From Ruminococcus sp. (lineage in GTDB: Bacteria; Bacillota; Clostridia; Oscillospirales; Ruminococcaceae): a DNA stretch of 28,079 nucleotides. Positions 1 to 7,339 of the stretch are shown one piece after another. Positions within the stretch are counted from its first letter, which is position 1. Each line of letters starts with the position of its first letter. Under the pieces are notes generated by a model that was given only the letters and a program-made list of their open reading frames with translations, did not search any database and had not been told where the DNA came from. Location of the stretch: NCBI GenBank assembly GCA_031262625.1, contig JAISHJ010000120.1, positions 1 through 28,079 on the forward strand. Reading direction: 5' to 3'. A program made the position numbers and the translations under genes.

Positions 1-59
1 ATCCCCGCAGAAACTATCCGTATCTTCGAGGTACGTTAGGGTACGCTGGGTACTGTGTC

Positions 60-170
60 CGCTGGGGAGGGGGAGGAGCGTTGACACCCCCCTCCCCCTC
101 CCCAGACCCCTCCCTCTCCCGGACTTTAAACATTTTTCTTTGTTATTGCTTTGGTGAAATGCTTATCCGT
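60..170 (-). repeat. Dispersed G-rich palindromic repeat, copy A
   Basis: Read on the minus strand this copy has a conserved flank (GCTTATCCG and CTTTGGTGAAA in plus-strand terms), then AAAGTCCGGGAG, then G runs of 4, 4, 5 and 6 separated by 1-3 bases, then a short spacer and a C-rich arm ending in CCCAGCG. The G arm and C arm can pair. Copies B, C and D in this window share the same order of elements. A second GAAATGCTTTTCCGTTT-like flank lies at 204-221. The rest of 1-235 holds only GGTACG/GGGTAC-type short repeats and no gene. Confidence 0.8.
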
Positions 171-235
171 TTTTTGTGTGATTCGCTTTTGATTTTTGTT
201 TGTTGAAATGCTTTTCCGTTTGGTGGTGATTTACT

Positions 236-619
236 TTGCGTACTACTCCGCATGAGCGGGTTCGCTTACGGCGAATCGGATCTGTTATTATATCTGCCGG
301 CGTGTTTTTGGCTGTTCTTATTGTTTTGTTATTGATTTTTTCCGGAGTAATTTTTAAGCTTCAAGCGCCGTCTTCTGTATTTTCTTTTGTGGGGAATATT
401 ATACTTTGTTTCGCTTGTTTTGCGGGGGCGAGGGTGCTTGGGCGGCGGCAGAAGCGCGGGGGCATACGGCTTGGGCTTTCGTTTGCTGCTGCGGTAATCT
501 TAATTATTGCTTTGATGACGCTTTTCACGGGGGCGGAGTTTAGTTTTCCCGGAGTGATTTCTAAATCTTCAATGATAATTACAGCTTCCTTAATCGGCGG
601 AATTTCCGGAGTACAATAA
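236..619 (+). CDS. Small four-helix membrane protein (TIGR04086-like)
   Basis: A 127-residue protein starting at TTG. After a basic N-terminus (MRTTPHERVRLRRIG) there are four hydrophobic segments at about residues 16-40, 46-64, 77-98 and 111-126, with a short basic loop (GRRQKRGG) between helices two and three. Size and topology fit the small Firmicutes membrane protein family TIGR04086, but the match rests on pattern memory, so the family is tentative and the function unknown. The TTG start has no strong ribosome binding site, so the exact start is uncertain. The 3' half of the gene is strongly G-rich (31 G to 13 C in bases 421-480). It ends in a terminator shared with the convergent methyltransferase gene. 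Confidence 0.6.
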   Translation: MRTTPHERVRLRRIGSVIISAGVFLAVLIVLLLIFSGVIFKLQAPSSVFSFVGNIILCFACFAGARVLGRRQKRGGIRLGLSFAAAVILIIALMTLFTGAEFSFPGVISKSSMIITASLIGGISGVQ

Positions 620-656
620 AAAAAACCGTAAATGTAAATACATTACGGTTTTTTTA
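618..656. terminator. Bidirectional terminator
   Basis: AAAAAACCGTAAATG and CATTACGGTTTTTT form a stem with A and T runs on either side, so it can end transcripts from both sides. It lies between the convergent membrane-protein and methyltransferase genes. The stop codon of the methyltransferase (643-645) is inside the stem. Confidence 0.85.
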
Positions 657-1395
657 TTGCTGTAAATAGTATTTTTTCTGTTTTATATCTGATGTAGTCA
701 AGACCGGTATAAAAATCTTTAATTTCTACAGTGAATCCGCACTCGGTCAGGAGTTCAATAATGGTTTCCTTTTTGAAAGTCTTTTCGATAATTGTTTCAT
801 TGAACCGACGGTATAAATCGCCGGTTTTTTCAAAGACATTAATATTCATTGTTACTTTGTAATCGTCGTCACAGTCATTCTCCCAGCTGCAAAAGAAGTC
901 GTCATAGTCATAGTTAAAAGTATTTGATGCTAAAACTTCTTCGTGGTAATAGATGGTATTGTAGTCGAATAAAAATACGCCGCCCGGTTCGGTGAAAAGA
1001 TAGACTTTCTTAAAACAATCCCTTAAATCCGTAAGGTCAGTAAGATGATTGAGAACGTCAAAAGCGGCAACGGTAACGTTAACCGTACCGTAAAGGTCGA
1101 GTTTTCTTATATCCTGCTTTATAAAGCGTATGTCAAGCCCTGCGCATTTTTCAGCGGCAATGCTAAGCATATCTTCCGACAGGTCAACTCCTAAAACGTC
1201 AAATCCTGCTCCTGCAAAGCGTTTCGACAGGTTTCCCGTGCCGCAGCCGAGGTCAAGGAGTATATTATTTTTTTCGGTGAACTCGCCGTGCCCCACTATC
1301 GCTTTAAAATATTCTGCGAAAACCCTGTTATAGTCGGCGGTTTCGCTCATAATGCGGTCATATATCCGCGCAAAATTACCGTAGGAACTATTCAT
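643..1395 (-). CDS. Class I SAM-dependent methyltransferase
   Basis: A 250-residue protein with the S-adenosylmethionine-binding motif LDLGCGTGN at residues 47-55, an acidic ribose-binding position after strand two (VLGVDLSEDML), and the post-motif segment IRKLDL followed by AAFDVLNHL. This is the usual Rossmann-fold methyltransferase layout; the substrate cannot be told. I chose the ATG at 1395 because it begins MNSSYGNFARIYDRIM, as this family usually does, and lies inside the end of yerC in the string ATGATGAATAG, which suggests translational coupling. A start at 1425 would overlap yerC by 38 bases and add a sequence unlike the family. It is the second gene of a yerC-methyltransferase pair. 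Confidence 0.85.
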   Translation of the reverse strand: MNSSYGNFARIYDRIMSETADYNRVFAEYFKAIVGHGEFTEKNNILLDLGCGTGNLSKRFAGAGFDVLGVDLSEDMLSIAAEKCAGLDIRFIKQDIRKLDLYGTVNVTVAAFDVLNHLTDLTDLRDCFKKVYLFTEPGGVFLFDYNTIYYHEEVLASNTFNYDYDDFFCSWENDCDDDYKVTMNINVFEKTGDLYRRFNETIIEKTFKKETIIELLTECGFTVEIKDFYTGLDYIRYKTEKILFTAIKKP

Positions 1396-1678
1396 CATCA
1401 CCGAGACGTTCAAAAAGCTTGTCATACGCTTCGGAATTATCCATAGAGCGTTTAACGCGGCTTATTGTAGCAGTTGAAGCAGTAGTTTTCGCCACAATAT
1501 TAAGGTAAACTTCCTTTTTACGGAGCATTTTTGCTACCGAAAGGCGTTGGGATATTGTGTTAATTTCGAGCGGAGTACAGATAGCTTCAAAAAATTCGGC
1601 GGCTTCCTCTTTTGTCTTAAGGGTAAGGATAGCCTTATAGAGATAGTCCACGTCGTTATTGCGGATGGCATTTTTCAT
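1388..1678 (-). CDS. yerC: YerC/YecD family TrpR-like DNA-binding protein
   Basis: A 96-residue protein (MKNAIRNNDVDYLYKAILTL onward) matching the YerC/YecD family, a TrpR-superfamily helix-turn-helix group common in Firmicutes. The segment EINTISQRLSVAKMLRKKEVY followed by TTASTATISRVKRSM is the recognisable Trp-repressor-like helical region. I chose the ATG at 1678, preceded by AAGGTG at a suitable distance; an upstream ATG adds seven residues unlike the family. Its stop overlaps the methyltransferase start. It is divergent from the metalloregulator gene, and the two share a 62-base intergenic region. The regulated targets are not known from the sequence. Confidence 0.85.
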   Translation of the reverse strand: MKNAIRNNDVDYLYKAILTLKTKEEAAEFFEAICTPLEINTISQRLSVAKMLRKKEVYLNIVAKTTASTATISRVKRSMDNSEAYDKLFERLGDDE

Positions 1679-1689
1679 TTTTAAGCACC

Positions 1690-1718
1690 TTGACAACAAT
1701 CAATAAATATAGTATAAT
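1690..1718 (+). promoter_or_regulatory. Sigma-A promoter of the DtxR/MntR-type gene
   Basis: TTGACA (1690-1695), a 17-base spacer and TATAAT (1713-1718), an exact consensus. The predicted start near 1725 leaves a leader of about 16 bases holding the GGAG ribosome binding site of the gene at 1741. Confidence 0.85.
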
Positions 1719-1740
1719 AGCCTTAAAACGGAGATACGCT

Positions 1741-2109
1741 GTGGAAAAATATATTCACGAATCCGGCGAGGATTATATTGAAGCGATTTTGAGAATACAT
1801 GAGCGCAAGGGATATGTGCGCTCTGTTGACATTGCCGAAACGCTTGGGGTTACAAAACCGAGCGTATCAAGAGCCGTAAAGCTTCTTGCGGGGAAGGGTC
1901 TTATTGACATTACTCCTGCCGGAATTACCCTTACAGACAAGGGGCAGGAACTTGCGGAAGCGGTATTCTCAAAGCACAAGCTTATCCGAAAATTTTTCAC
2001 CGATATTTTAGGAGTGTCGGACAAGACTGCCGAAGCAGACGCTTGCAGAGTAGAGCACGCGCTTTCGGAAGAAACATATGTTAAGCTTAAAGAATTTATC
2101 GAAAGGTGA
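1741..2109 (+). CDS. DtxR/MntR-family metal-dependent regulator
   Basis: A 122-residue protein with an N-terminal winged helix (SVDIAETLGVTKPSVSRAVKLL, residues 28-49) and a dimerisation helix domain, but no C-terminal SH3-like domain, so of MntR size. Likely metal ligands are Asp11, Glu14, His79, Cys102, Glu105 and His106. DYIEA resembles MntR, whereas Cys-x-x-Glu-His is the DtxR/IdeR pattern, so metal choice (Mn or Fe) is open. I chose the GTG at 1741: it gives MEKYIHESGEDYIEAI, sits seven bases after GGAG, and follows a perfect promoter. The TTG at 1690 overlaps the -35 box. It ends two bases before the end of the convergent gene at 2112, with no terminator visible between them. Confidence 0.88.
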   Translation: MEKYIHESGEDYIEAILRIHERKGYVRSVDIAETLGVTKPSVSRAVKLLAGKGLIDITPAGITLTDKGQELAEAVFSKHKLIRKFFTDILGVSDKTAEADACRVEHALSEETYVKLKEFIER

Positions 2110-2111
2110 AA

Positions 2112-3995
2112 CTATCGCTTTCTGGTTAAAAATTCCTTAACATCAAACGAGAATACTCTCACTGCAAAGCAATAGAGCATTATTATAACCGCAATCACAT
2201 AGAAAATTATATTGGCAGTCGTGGGAGCATCATTAATCCCCATCAGGATATATAAAAGCCCGAATACGAGGAAAAACGGAGAGATAACCTTTTGTAAAAA
2301 CTTTGACGGAATAAAACCTGCGGCGGCAAAAAGAGCAGTCGCACGGAACAAGAACAGAAGCCCTTCATTGTCTTTCGCGAAGAAAAACATTCCGACCAAA
2401 GAAGCAATAATAGCAAGAGCGTTTGAGGAATAGAGGACAACCCCGCCGATTAAGCGTTTGCGGTGAAGCTGTTTTTCGGCAGTATCCATCGTAATACGTG
2501 CGGAGCGGTTTTTTCCGCCGCCTGTAGTATCCTCGGAAAGAACATTCATTGCGGCAGCCTGTTGCTTACGCATTAAAGCAATATCGTTATCGGAGCGTTT
2601 GTTCTTGCCCGAAACGCGCTTTCCGTCATTGAATTCGTCGCCGAGTTCGCCTAAAACAGGAAGACTGTTGGTCTTCTGCTCGATAATAACATCATTATTA
2701 AGGTCGTGGCGGCTTATAATCTTTTTCGGTTCGGGGCGCGGACGTGCTAAAGAAGGCTCTTTAATCGGCGCGTAGTCGTCGGCGGGTACAGCTGCAGCCT
2801 GTACTCCGGAAAATTCGTCCTTTACTCTGCGGCTTGTTCCGTCAGTGCCTTCGTGGCGCAAGCCTAAAGCCTCACGTCTCTCGCGCTCGGAGACGAGTTC
2901 TTGCTGACTTTGTTGTTCTTCAAGTTCGGCGTGTGCAGCAGCAGCAATCTTTGCCATCTCAGCCGCCGCCGCCGCAACTGCGCTCGAGGGCGCTTCCGGT
3001 GCTGGCGTAGCTTCCGGCTCAGGCGTAGCTTCCGGTGCAACCGTAGCTTCGGGCGTAGGCGTAGCTTCCGGCTCAGGTGTAGCTTCCGGCGCAATCGTAG
3101 CTTCCGATACAGGCGTAGCTTCCGGCACAACTGTAGCTTCCGGCACAACCACAGCTTCCGATACAGGCTTAGCTTCCGGCGCAACAATAGTTTCCGGTGC
3201 AGGGATAACCATGCCGTTCGGGAGAACAAAATCATCAGCCGGGGGGACAAATTTCGGTACAGGAGCAGCACCATCAAAGGTAATGTGTCTGCCGTATTCG
3301 GCAAGTGCTTCTTCGTCAAGCGCTTCGTTTGCTATTGAAGCGAAGTCGAGGTGAACGTCTTCCTCTTCCTCTTCGGGTGCCGGCGGAGTATAGGTACTCA
3401 CTTCTTCTGCCGCCGCGCCGCCTTCTATGGAGAAATCCTCCGCGGAGAAGTCCGAAATATCGTCTGCGGACTCGTCGGCAGTTTTGTCAGCGGGTTCGCT
3501 CGCTTTTTTTATTTCATCTTTTGATAATATGTATTTTGAAAAATCATCATCTTCCGGCTCAACCGCCGCGTAGGAGGGTACTTGAGAAGCAATCGGAGAT
3601 ATTATAGTAACAGGTGTTTCAGCTGCTTCGGGAAGAAAATCAAGTTCCGGGATAACTATATCGGAAATGTCGTCGTAATCAATTTCGCCGACAGAAGGTT
3701 CTCCGGAGGAAGCACCTGATGAAGCACCGCTGGCGGTACTTCCTGCGCCGGAAGTGGAGGCGCCGGTAGTTCCGGCTATGCTCTTTTCCGCTTCTTCTGC
3801 GGCGGCGGCAAGCGCTGCGCGCACGGCAGCAGAACCGCCGCGCTTTCTCGCCATAGATACGCCTTCTTCGGTAGGCTCTGCTTTTGAAGCCTTGACTGCA
3901 TCAATACTTCCGAGTTTCTCGAGATCGCGCTCAAAGCGTGATTTTTTATGATTGTTGTCCGATTCCGAATCGGGGAATAAATAATCTTCGTCCAT
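2112..3995 (-). CDS. Large acidic membrane protein with PEAT hexapeptide repeats
   Basis: A 627-residue protein I do not recognise. Residues 1 to about 510 look disordered: an acidic N-terminus (MDEDYLFPDSESD), Ala/Ser/Gly-rich stretches, runs of Glu and Asp, and a block of twelve hexapeptides of the PEATxx type at about residues 267-338. After a basic segment (QLHRKRLIG) the last 110 residues carry four hydrophobic helices at about 517-537, 543-562, 565-585 and 588-610, ending in VKEFLTRKR. The layout suggests a long cytoplasmic tail on a small membrane anchor. The start is an ATG preceded by AAGGGAG. It is downstream of bactofilin in the same direction with a 90-base gap, so a role linked to that scaffold is possible but unproven. 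Confidence 0.8.
   Translation of the reverse strand: MDEDYLFPDSESDNNHKKSRFERDLEKLGSIDAVKASKAEPTEEGVSMARKRGGSAAVRAALAAAAEEAEKSIAGTTGASTSGAGSTASGASSGASSGEPSVGEIDYDDISDIVIPELDFLPEAAETPVTIISPIASQVPSYAAVEPEDDDFSKYILSKDEIKKASEPADKTADESADDISDFSAEDFSIEGGAAAEEVSTYTPPAPEEEEEDVHLDFASIANEALDEEALAEYGRHITFDGAAPVPKFVPPADDFVLPNGMVIPAPETIVAPEAKPVSEAVVVPEATVVPEATPVSEATIAPEATPEPEATPTPEATVAPEATPEPEATPAPEAPSSAVAAAAAEMAKIAAAAHAELEEQQSQQELVSERERREALGLRHEGTDGTSRRVKDEFSGVQAAAVPADDYAPIKEPSLARPRPEPKKIISRHDLNNDVIIEQKTNSLPVLGELGDEFNDGKRVSGKNKRSDNDIALMRKQQAAAMNVLSEDTTGGGKNRSARITMDTAEKQLHRKRLIGGVVLYSSNALAIIASLVGMFFFAKDNEGLLFLFRATALFAAAGFIPSKFLQKVISPFFLVFGLLYILMGINDAPTTANIIFYVIAVIIMLYCFAVRVFSFDVKEFLTRKR
2982..3197 (-). repeat. 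In-frame 18-bp tandem repeat (12 PEAT-type hexapeptides)
   Basis: Twelve consecutive 18-base units encode PETIVA, PEAKPV, SEAVVV, PEATVV, PEATPV, SEATIA, PEATPE, PEATPT, PEATVA, PEATPE, PEATPA and PEAPSS. The plus-strand core GTAGCTTCCGG recurs in most units. Such in-frame repeats can change in number by slippage. The repeat also creates long false reading frames on both strands. Confidence 0.95.
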
Positions 3996-4085
3996 AATAC
4001 TCCCTTAGGTTGCAAAAACTAAATATTTTCGCCCGGGCTTAAGTTAGAACTTTTTATTCTTAGTATATAGCTTCGCGGCAACCGC

Positions 4086-5117
4086 TTATTCCTGCTCAAC
4101 AGAAATTGATTCGGGGAAGACGTTTTGAGTAGTATCTTTGAAAGCGGTGGTGTTTACATAGCCTTGAATATTTGCGCCGTCAATAACGGTAATTGTCGCG
4201 GCGGAGATATTTCCCAAAACATAGGCTTCGGACTTAAATTCGGCTTTACCGCCTATATCCACATTGCCTTTGATTTTTCCGTTAATATTAACGTAACCGG
4301 CGTTTATATCGCCGAGGAGAAGGCTGTCGCGGTCAAGCTGTACCTGTCCTTTAGAGACGACGTTGCCCTGCATTGAAGCGCCTGTGAGGTTTGAATTGTT
4401 ACATTCGATATTCCCCACAACTCTTCCAGACATGGTAATATCTTTCGTAATCTTTACGTCGCCCTTTACGCTTCCCTCAATAGATACGTTTGCGAAAGCG
4501 CGGATATTACCGTCTATTACGGTATTTCTTGAAATTATCGTGGTTTCTTCTGCTTCAAAGCGGTCTGAAGGAGGATTATTTGCTCCCGAGTATGCTCCAT
4601 AACCGGGGGAGCGGTTATAAGATGAACTGTACGGACTACCGACCCCTGCTTGATTATATGCGGAACTATTCGCGGTCTGACCATAGCCGCCCGCAGCGTT
4701 ACTATAACCGCTTGTCTGGCTGTAGCCGCCGCCGGAAGCACCGGGCGTGCGCCCTGCTGAACTGTAGTCGGGTTCTTCATATGAACGTCTGCCGCTTCCT
4801 AACAGTGAATCTACTGCGCCGCCCTTAGGATAGACGGTTTCGGACTCTCCTGTCTTGACGGTGCGAAGGAGCGCATCCGCATCCTTCACACGGGGAACGG
4901 ATGAGGGCGAAATTCCGCCGTTATCGTTATCGGTTATCGGAGGAACAGGAGTATTCAGAGGTATAACAGGCTCTGAAACAGGAGCGTCCGAAGCATTTTG
5001 TGGGCCTTGTTCCTGTACAAATTTTTCGAGTTCGGAAGATTTCGGAGGGGTCGCTACTGCACCGTCCTTGCGCAGTATCTCCTTTATCGCCTGATTAAAG
5101 TTATCTTTAAGACTCAT
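4086..5117 (-). CDS. Bactofilin (polymer-forming cytoskeletal protein)
   Basis: A 343-residue protein. The C-terminal 150 residues are the bactofilin beta-helix (formerly DUF583): short repeats such as TVIDGNIRAFANVSIEGSVK, GDVKITKDITMSGRVVGNIE and GDINAGYVNINGKIKGNVDI, with conserved Gly and hydrophobic spacing. Bactofilins self-assemble into nucleotide-free filaments that often position cell-wall enzymes at membranes. The N-terminal 185 residues are unusually long for the family: a helical start (MSLKDNFNQAIKEILRKDG), a Pro-rich stretch, then a Gly/Ser/Tyr/Asn-rich low-complexity segment at about 120-180. The ATG at 5117 follows AAGGGTG. The gene lies 60 bases after the deacetylase gene and likely shares its promoter. 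Confidence 0.93.
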   Translation of the reverse strand: MSLKDNFNQAIKEILRKDGAVATPPKSSELEKFVQEQGPQNASDAPVSEPVIPLNTPVPPITDNDNGGISPSSVPRVKDADALLRTVKTGESETVYPKGGAVDSLLGSGRRSYEEPDYSSAGRTPGASGGGYSQTSGYSNAAGGYGQTANSSAYNQAGVGSPYSSSYNRSPGYGAYSGANNPPSDRFEAEETTIISRNTVIDGNIRAFANVSIEGSVKGDVKITKDITMSGRVVGNIECNNSNLTGASMQGNVVSKGQVQLDRDSLLLGDINAGYVNINGKIKGNVDIGGKAEFKSEAYVLGNISAATITVIDGANIQGYVNTTAFKDTTQNVFPESISVEQE

Positions 5118-5177
5118 AATTTTACACCCTTCGATACTTTCTTCTATCTGTTATTTTAACTGAAATTGCTAAAATTA

Positions 5178-6326
5178 TTACGAAACATACGCAAATGTTA
5201 TCGGCATTATATCATGCGTTAAGGCTTCAAAGTGGTAGCCCATATCGCGGAGGGCATCTATAACGTCTTCAACGACGGTTACGGTTCGGGATTTGCTGTC
5301 GTGAAGGAGGATAATTGCGCGGTCGTTAACATGGGCTTTCGCGCCGTCGCGGACGTTATTATAGATGGTAGTCCATGTAGCGCCGTCAACTGCATCTGAG
5401 CCGGAAACGTTCCAGTCGTAATATACAAAGCCGCGCCTTGTCATTTCGGCAATAATCTCTTTATATACAAAGCGGTTGTAATTATTTACAGAACCGCCCG
5501 GAAAGCGGAAAATCTGCGGCTTTACGCCGGTAGCTTCATAAACGTTTTGATAGGTATTATTAAAATCTTCAAGAAAGCTTTCGACAGAGGAATATACTTC
5601 GGTGTAATTGTGTGAAAGAGAGTGAATTCCTATCGTATGCCCCTCGTCAGCAGCGCGCTTCATTATCCTTTTTGCTTCTTCAGACTCGCCGCCGGAAAAG
5701 AAGAATGTTGCCTTAACGCCGTAGTCTTCTAAGATATAGAGAATACTCTCGGTATGTTCGGTCGGTCCGTCATCAAATGTAAGGTAAGCAGCGCCTGTGT
5801 CTATCACGAACTCTGTCGGAGGGTCGGCGTATAAATCGGGGTAAAGCTTTTGATAAGCGGGCGCGCTCTCCTCCGGGTCGATAAGTTCATCCACAGCGGG
5901 AGGTTCTTCCGGAGCAGTTATGCTTATTTCACCGCCGTCCGGAGTGAAGATTTCCATATCTTCTATCCCGGCATCAATAAGCAGTTTTGCGGTGTCGGGT
6001 TCACTCTTAATGTATGATACTACAAAATCTCTTACCGCTTCGGGGTCGTCTATAAGGGCGGCATCTAAAACGGAGTCAGCCGTGTAGCCCTGCGCATGAA
6101 GTTCTTCCATAATTTCCGCAAGGGGAACTTCCGGCTCTGTAGGAATATCCTTTTCGAGAGCCTTCTCCTGCCATTTTAAGACAATCGCCGGAGGAGGAAT
6201 AAAATCGGGCAACAGGTTAAAATAACCAAGTCCAAACCAAAGCGCAACTAAAACAATCGCCCCTATGATAAGGAAGAAAACGGTATATATAAGATGCTTA
6301 AAGAATTTGACGCTTCCGAAATACAT
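5178..6326 (-). CDS. Membrane-anchored polysaccharide (peptidoglycan) deacetylase
   Basis: A 382-residue NodB-type deacetylase (carbohydrate esterase family 4). A single helix at residues 11-33 anchors it; a linker rich in Glu and Pro leads to the NodB domain at about 178-375. Catalytic motifs are intact: TFDDGP (183-188, Asp185 base, Asp186 metal), HSLSH (His235 and His239 metal), RFPGG (274-278), DWNVSGSDA (304-312) and LLHDS (340-344, His342). It most likely removes acetyl groups from cell-wall N-acetylglucosamine outside the membrane. The linker (50-170) includes short helical stretches (ADSVLDAALIDDPEAVRDFV) that I do not recognise. It is first in a leftward unit with bactofilin and the PEAT-repeat protein. 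The ribosome binding site (AAAGG) is spaced rather far from the ATG. Confidence 0.92.
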   Translation of the reverse strand: MYFGSVKFFKHLIYTVFFLIIGAIVLVALWFGLGYFNLLPDFIPPPAIVLKWQEKALEKDIPTEPEVPLAEIMEELHAQGYTADSVLDAALIDDPEAVRDFVVSYIKSEPDTAKLLIDAGIEDMEIFTPDGGEISITAPEEPPAVDELIDPEESAPAYQKLYPDLYADPPTEFVIDTGAAYLTFDDGPTEHTESILYILEDYGVKATFFFSGGESEEAKRIMKRAADEGHTIGIHSLSHNYTEVYSSVESFLEDFNNTYQNVYEATGVKPQIFRFPGGSVNNYNRFVYKEIIAEMTRRGFVYYDWNVSGSDAVDGATWTTIYNNVRDGAKAHVNDRAIILLHDSKSRTVTVVEDVIDALRDMGYHFEALTHDIMPITFAYVS

Positions 6327-6411
6327 TGAGAAAATAGCCTTTGCGGTCGTTATTTAGGATATTATGTCAGAATTTATAAAATTATGCCGAGGATATAAAG
6401 GTGCTATTCTT

Positions 6412-6440
6412 ATTGTAACGGAAAATGAGAATTTTGTCAA
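6412..6440 (-). promoter_or_regulatory. Sigma-A promoter of the deacetylase-bactofilin unit
   Basis: On the minus strand: TTGACA (6440-6435), 17-base spacer, TACAAT (6417-6412). Predicted transcript start near 6405, giving a leader of about 80 bases before the ATG at 6326. It lies just downstream of the end of aroE, separating the two leftward units. Confidence 0.85.
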
Positions 6441-6478
6441 GTAAAATTTTGATTAAAATTTGATTTTAGCAGATAAAA

Positions 6479-7339
6479 TTAATTAAATTTAGCGGAAAAC
6501 TCGTCAATAAGGGCGTTAGCAATCCCCGAAGTTGACATAATTTCGGAAAACATAAAGTCGTCGCGCCATATCTGCTGTGCAAAAATCGCCTGATACACAA
6601 GCATACTCATGCCGGATTCGGCGTTTTTGCCTGCCGCTCTTCCTCTTTTTACAAGTTCTGTTAGCTTTGGATTATAGACCAAGTCGTAAATATTCGAGCA
6701 GTTTTTTATAACTTCGTCAGGTACTGCACAGTCGAGAACGGCTTTTTCGTTATCGGCTTTGAACATCCCTGCCGGAGTGCAGTTTATTACCGTTTCATAC
6801 TCCCCGATATGGTCGATAGGGAGGACTTCTATCTTCGCATCTTTCCTAAAGTCTCTAAAGCTGTCTTTGAAAATCTCCGCTTTTTTTATGTCACGCGCCG
6901 CCACGGTAAGTTCTCCGCCTGCCTTAATAACAGCCGCCGCCGCAGACCGTGCAGAACCGCCGCAGCCGTAAACCAAAACCTTTTTATTTATGGGCATTTT
7001 ATACTTTGCAAGAGCAAGCGTAAGCCCGAAAATATCGGTGTTGTAGCCGAAAAGCTTTCCGTCGCGCTTTGAAACGGTATTAACGCTTCCGATCTTCGAC
7101 GCCGCGTCGTCAAGCCCGTCAAGTAACGGTATTATTCCCGTTTTCAGCGGAATAGTTACATTAAAGCCGCGAAGTTTGAGAAGCCTTTTTTTAGTAATCT
7201 TAAATTTAAGTTTGTTTGGCGGAAGTTCTAAAATTTCATAAGAACATTCGCCGCAAGGCGCAATCTCCCAAAGCCGCCTGTGAAGTTCCGGCGAAAGTGA
7301 GTGACCGAGGGGATAACCGATTACAGCGTAATTTTCCAT
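6479..7339 (-). CDS. aroE: Shikimate dehydrogenase
   Basis: A 286-residue enzyme that reduces 3-dehydroshikimate to shikimate with NADPH in chorismate synthesis. Substrate-binding GHSLSP (residues 12-17), NVTIPLK with catalytic Lys66, GSVNTV, and GYNTD with catalytic Asp102 are all present. The nucleotide loop GCGGSARS is at 125-132, and INCTPAGM marks the later conserved strand. Length is normal for AroE. The ATG lies directly after the fabD stop with no gap, preceded by AAAAAGGATT, so fabD and aroE are translationally coupled on one message. The aroE-fabD pairing is a chorismate/lipid mix with no obvious metabolic link. Confidence 0.95.
   Translation of the reverse strand: MENYAVIGYPLGHSLSPELHRRLWEIAPCGECSYEILELPPNKLKFKITKKRLLKLRGFNVTIPLKTGIIPLLDGLDDAASKIGSVNTVSKRDGKLFGYNTDIFGLTLALAKYKMPINKKVLVYGCGGSARSAAAAVIKAGGELTVAARDIKKAEIFKDSFRDFRKDAKIEVLPIDHIGEYETVINCTPAGMFKADNEKAVLDCAVPDEVIKNCSNIYDLVYNPKLTELVKRGRAAGKNAESGMSMLVYQAIFAQQIWRDDFMFSEIMSTSGIANALIDEFSAKFN

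Noticed and set aside
2864..3338. Long reading frames rich in Arg/Leu/Ser on both strands across the PEAT repeat
   Set aside because: They are artefacts of the 18-bp repeat in other frames, with no ribosome binding site and biased composition.
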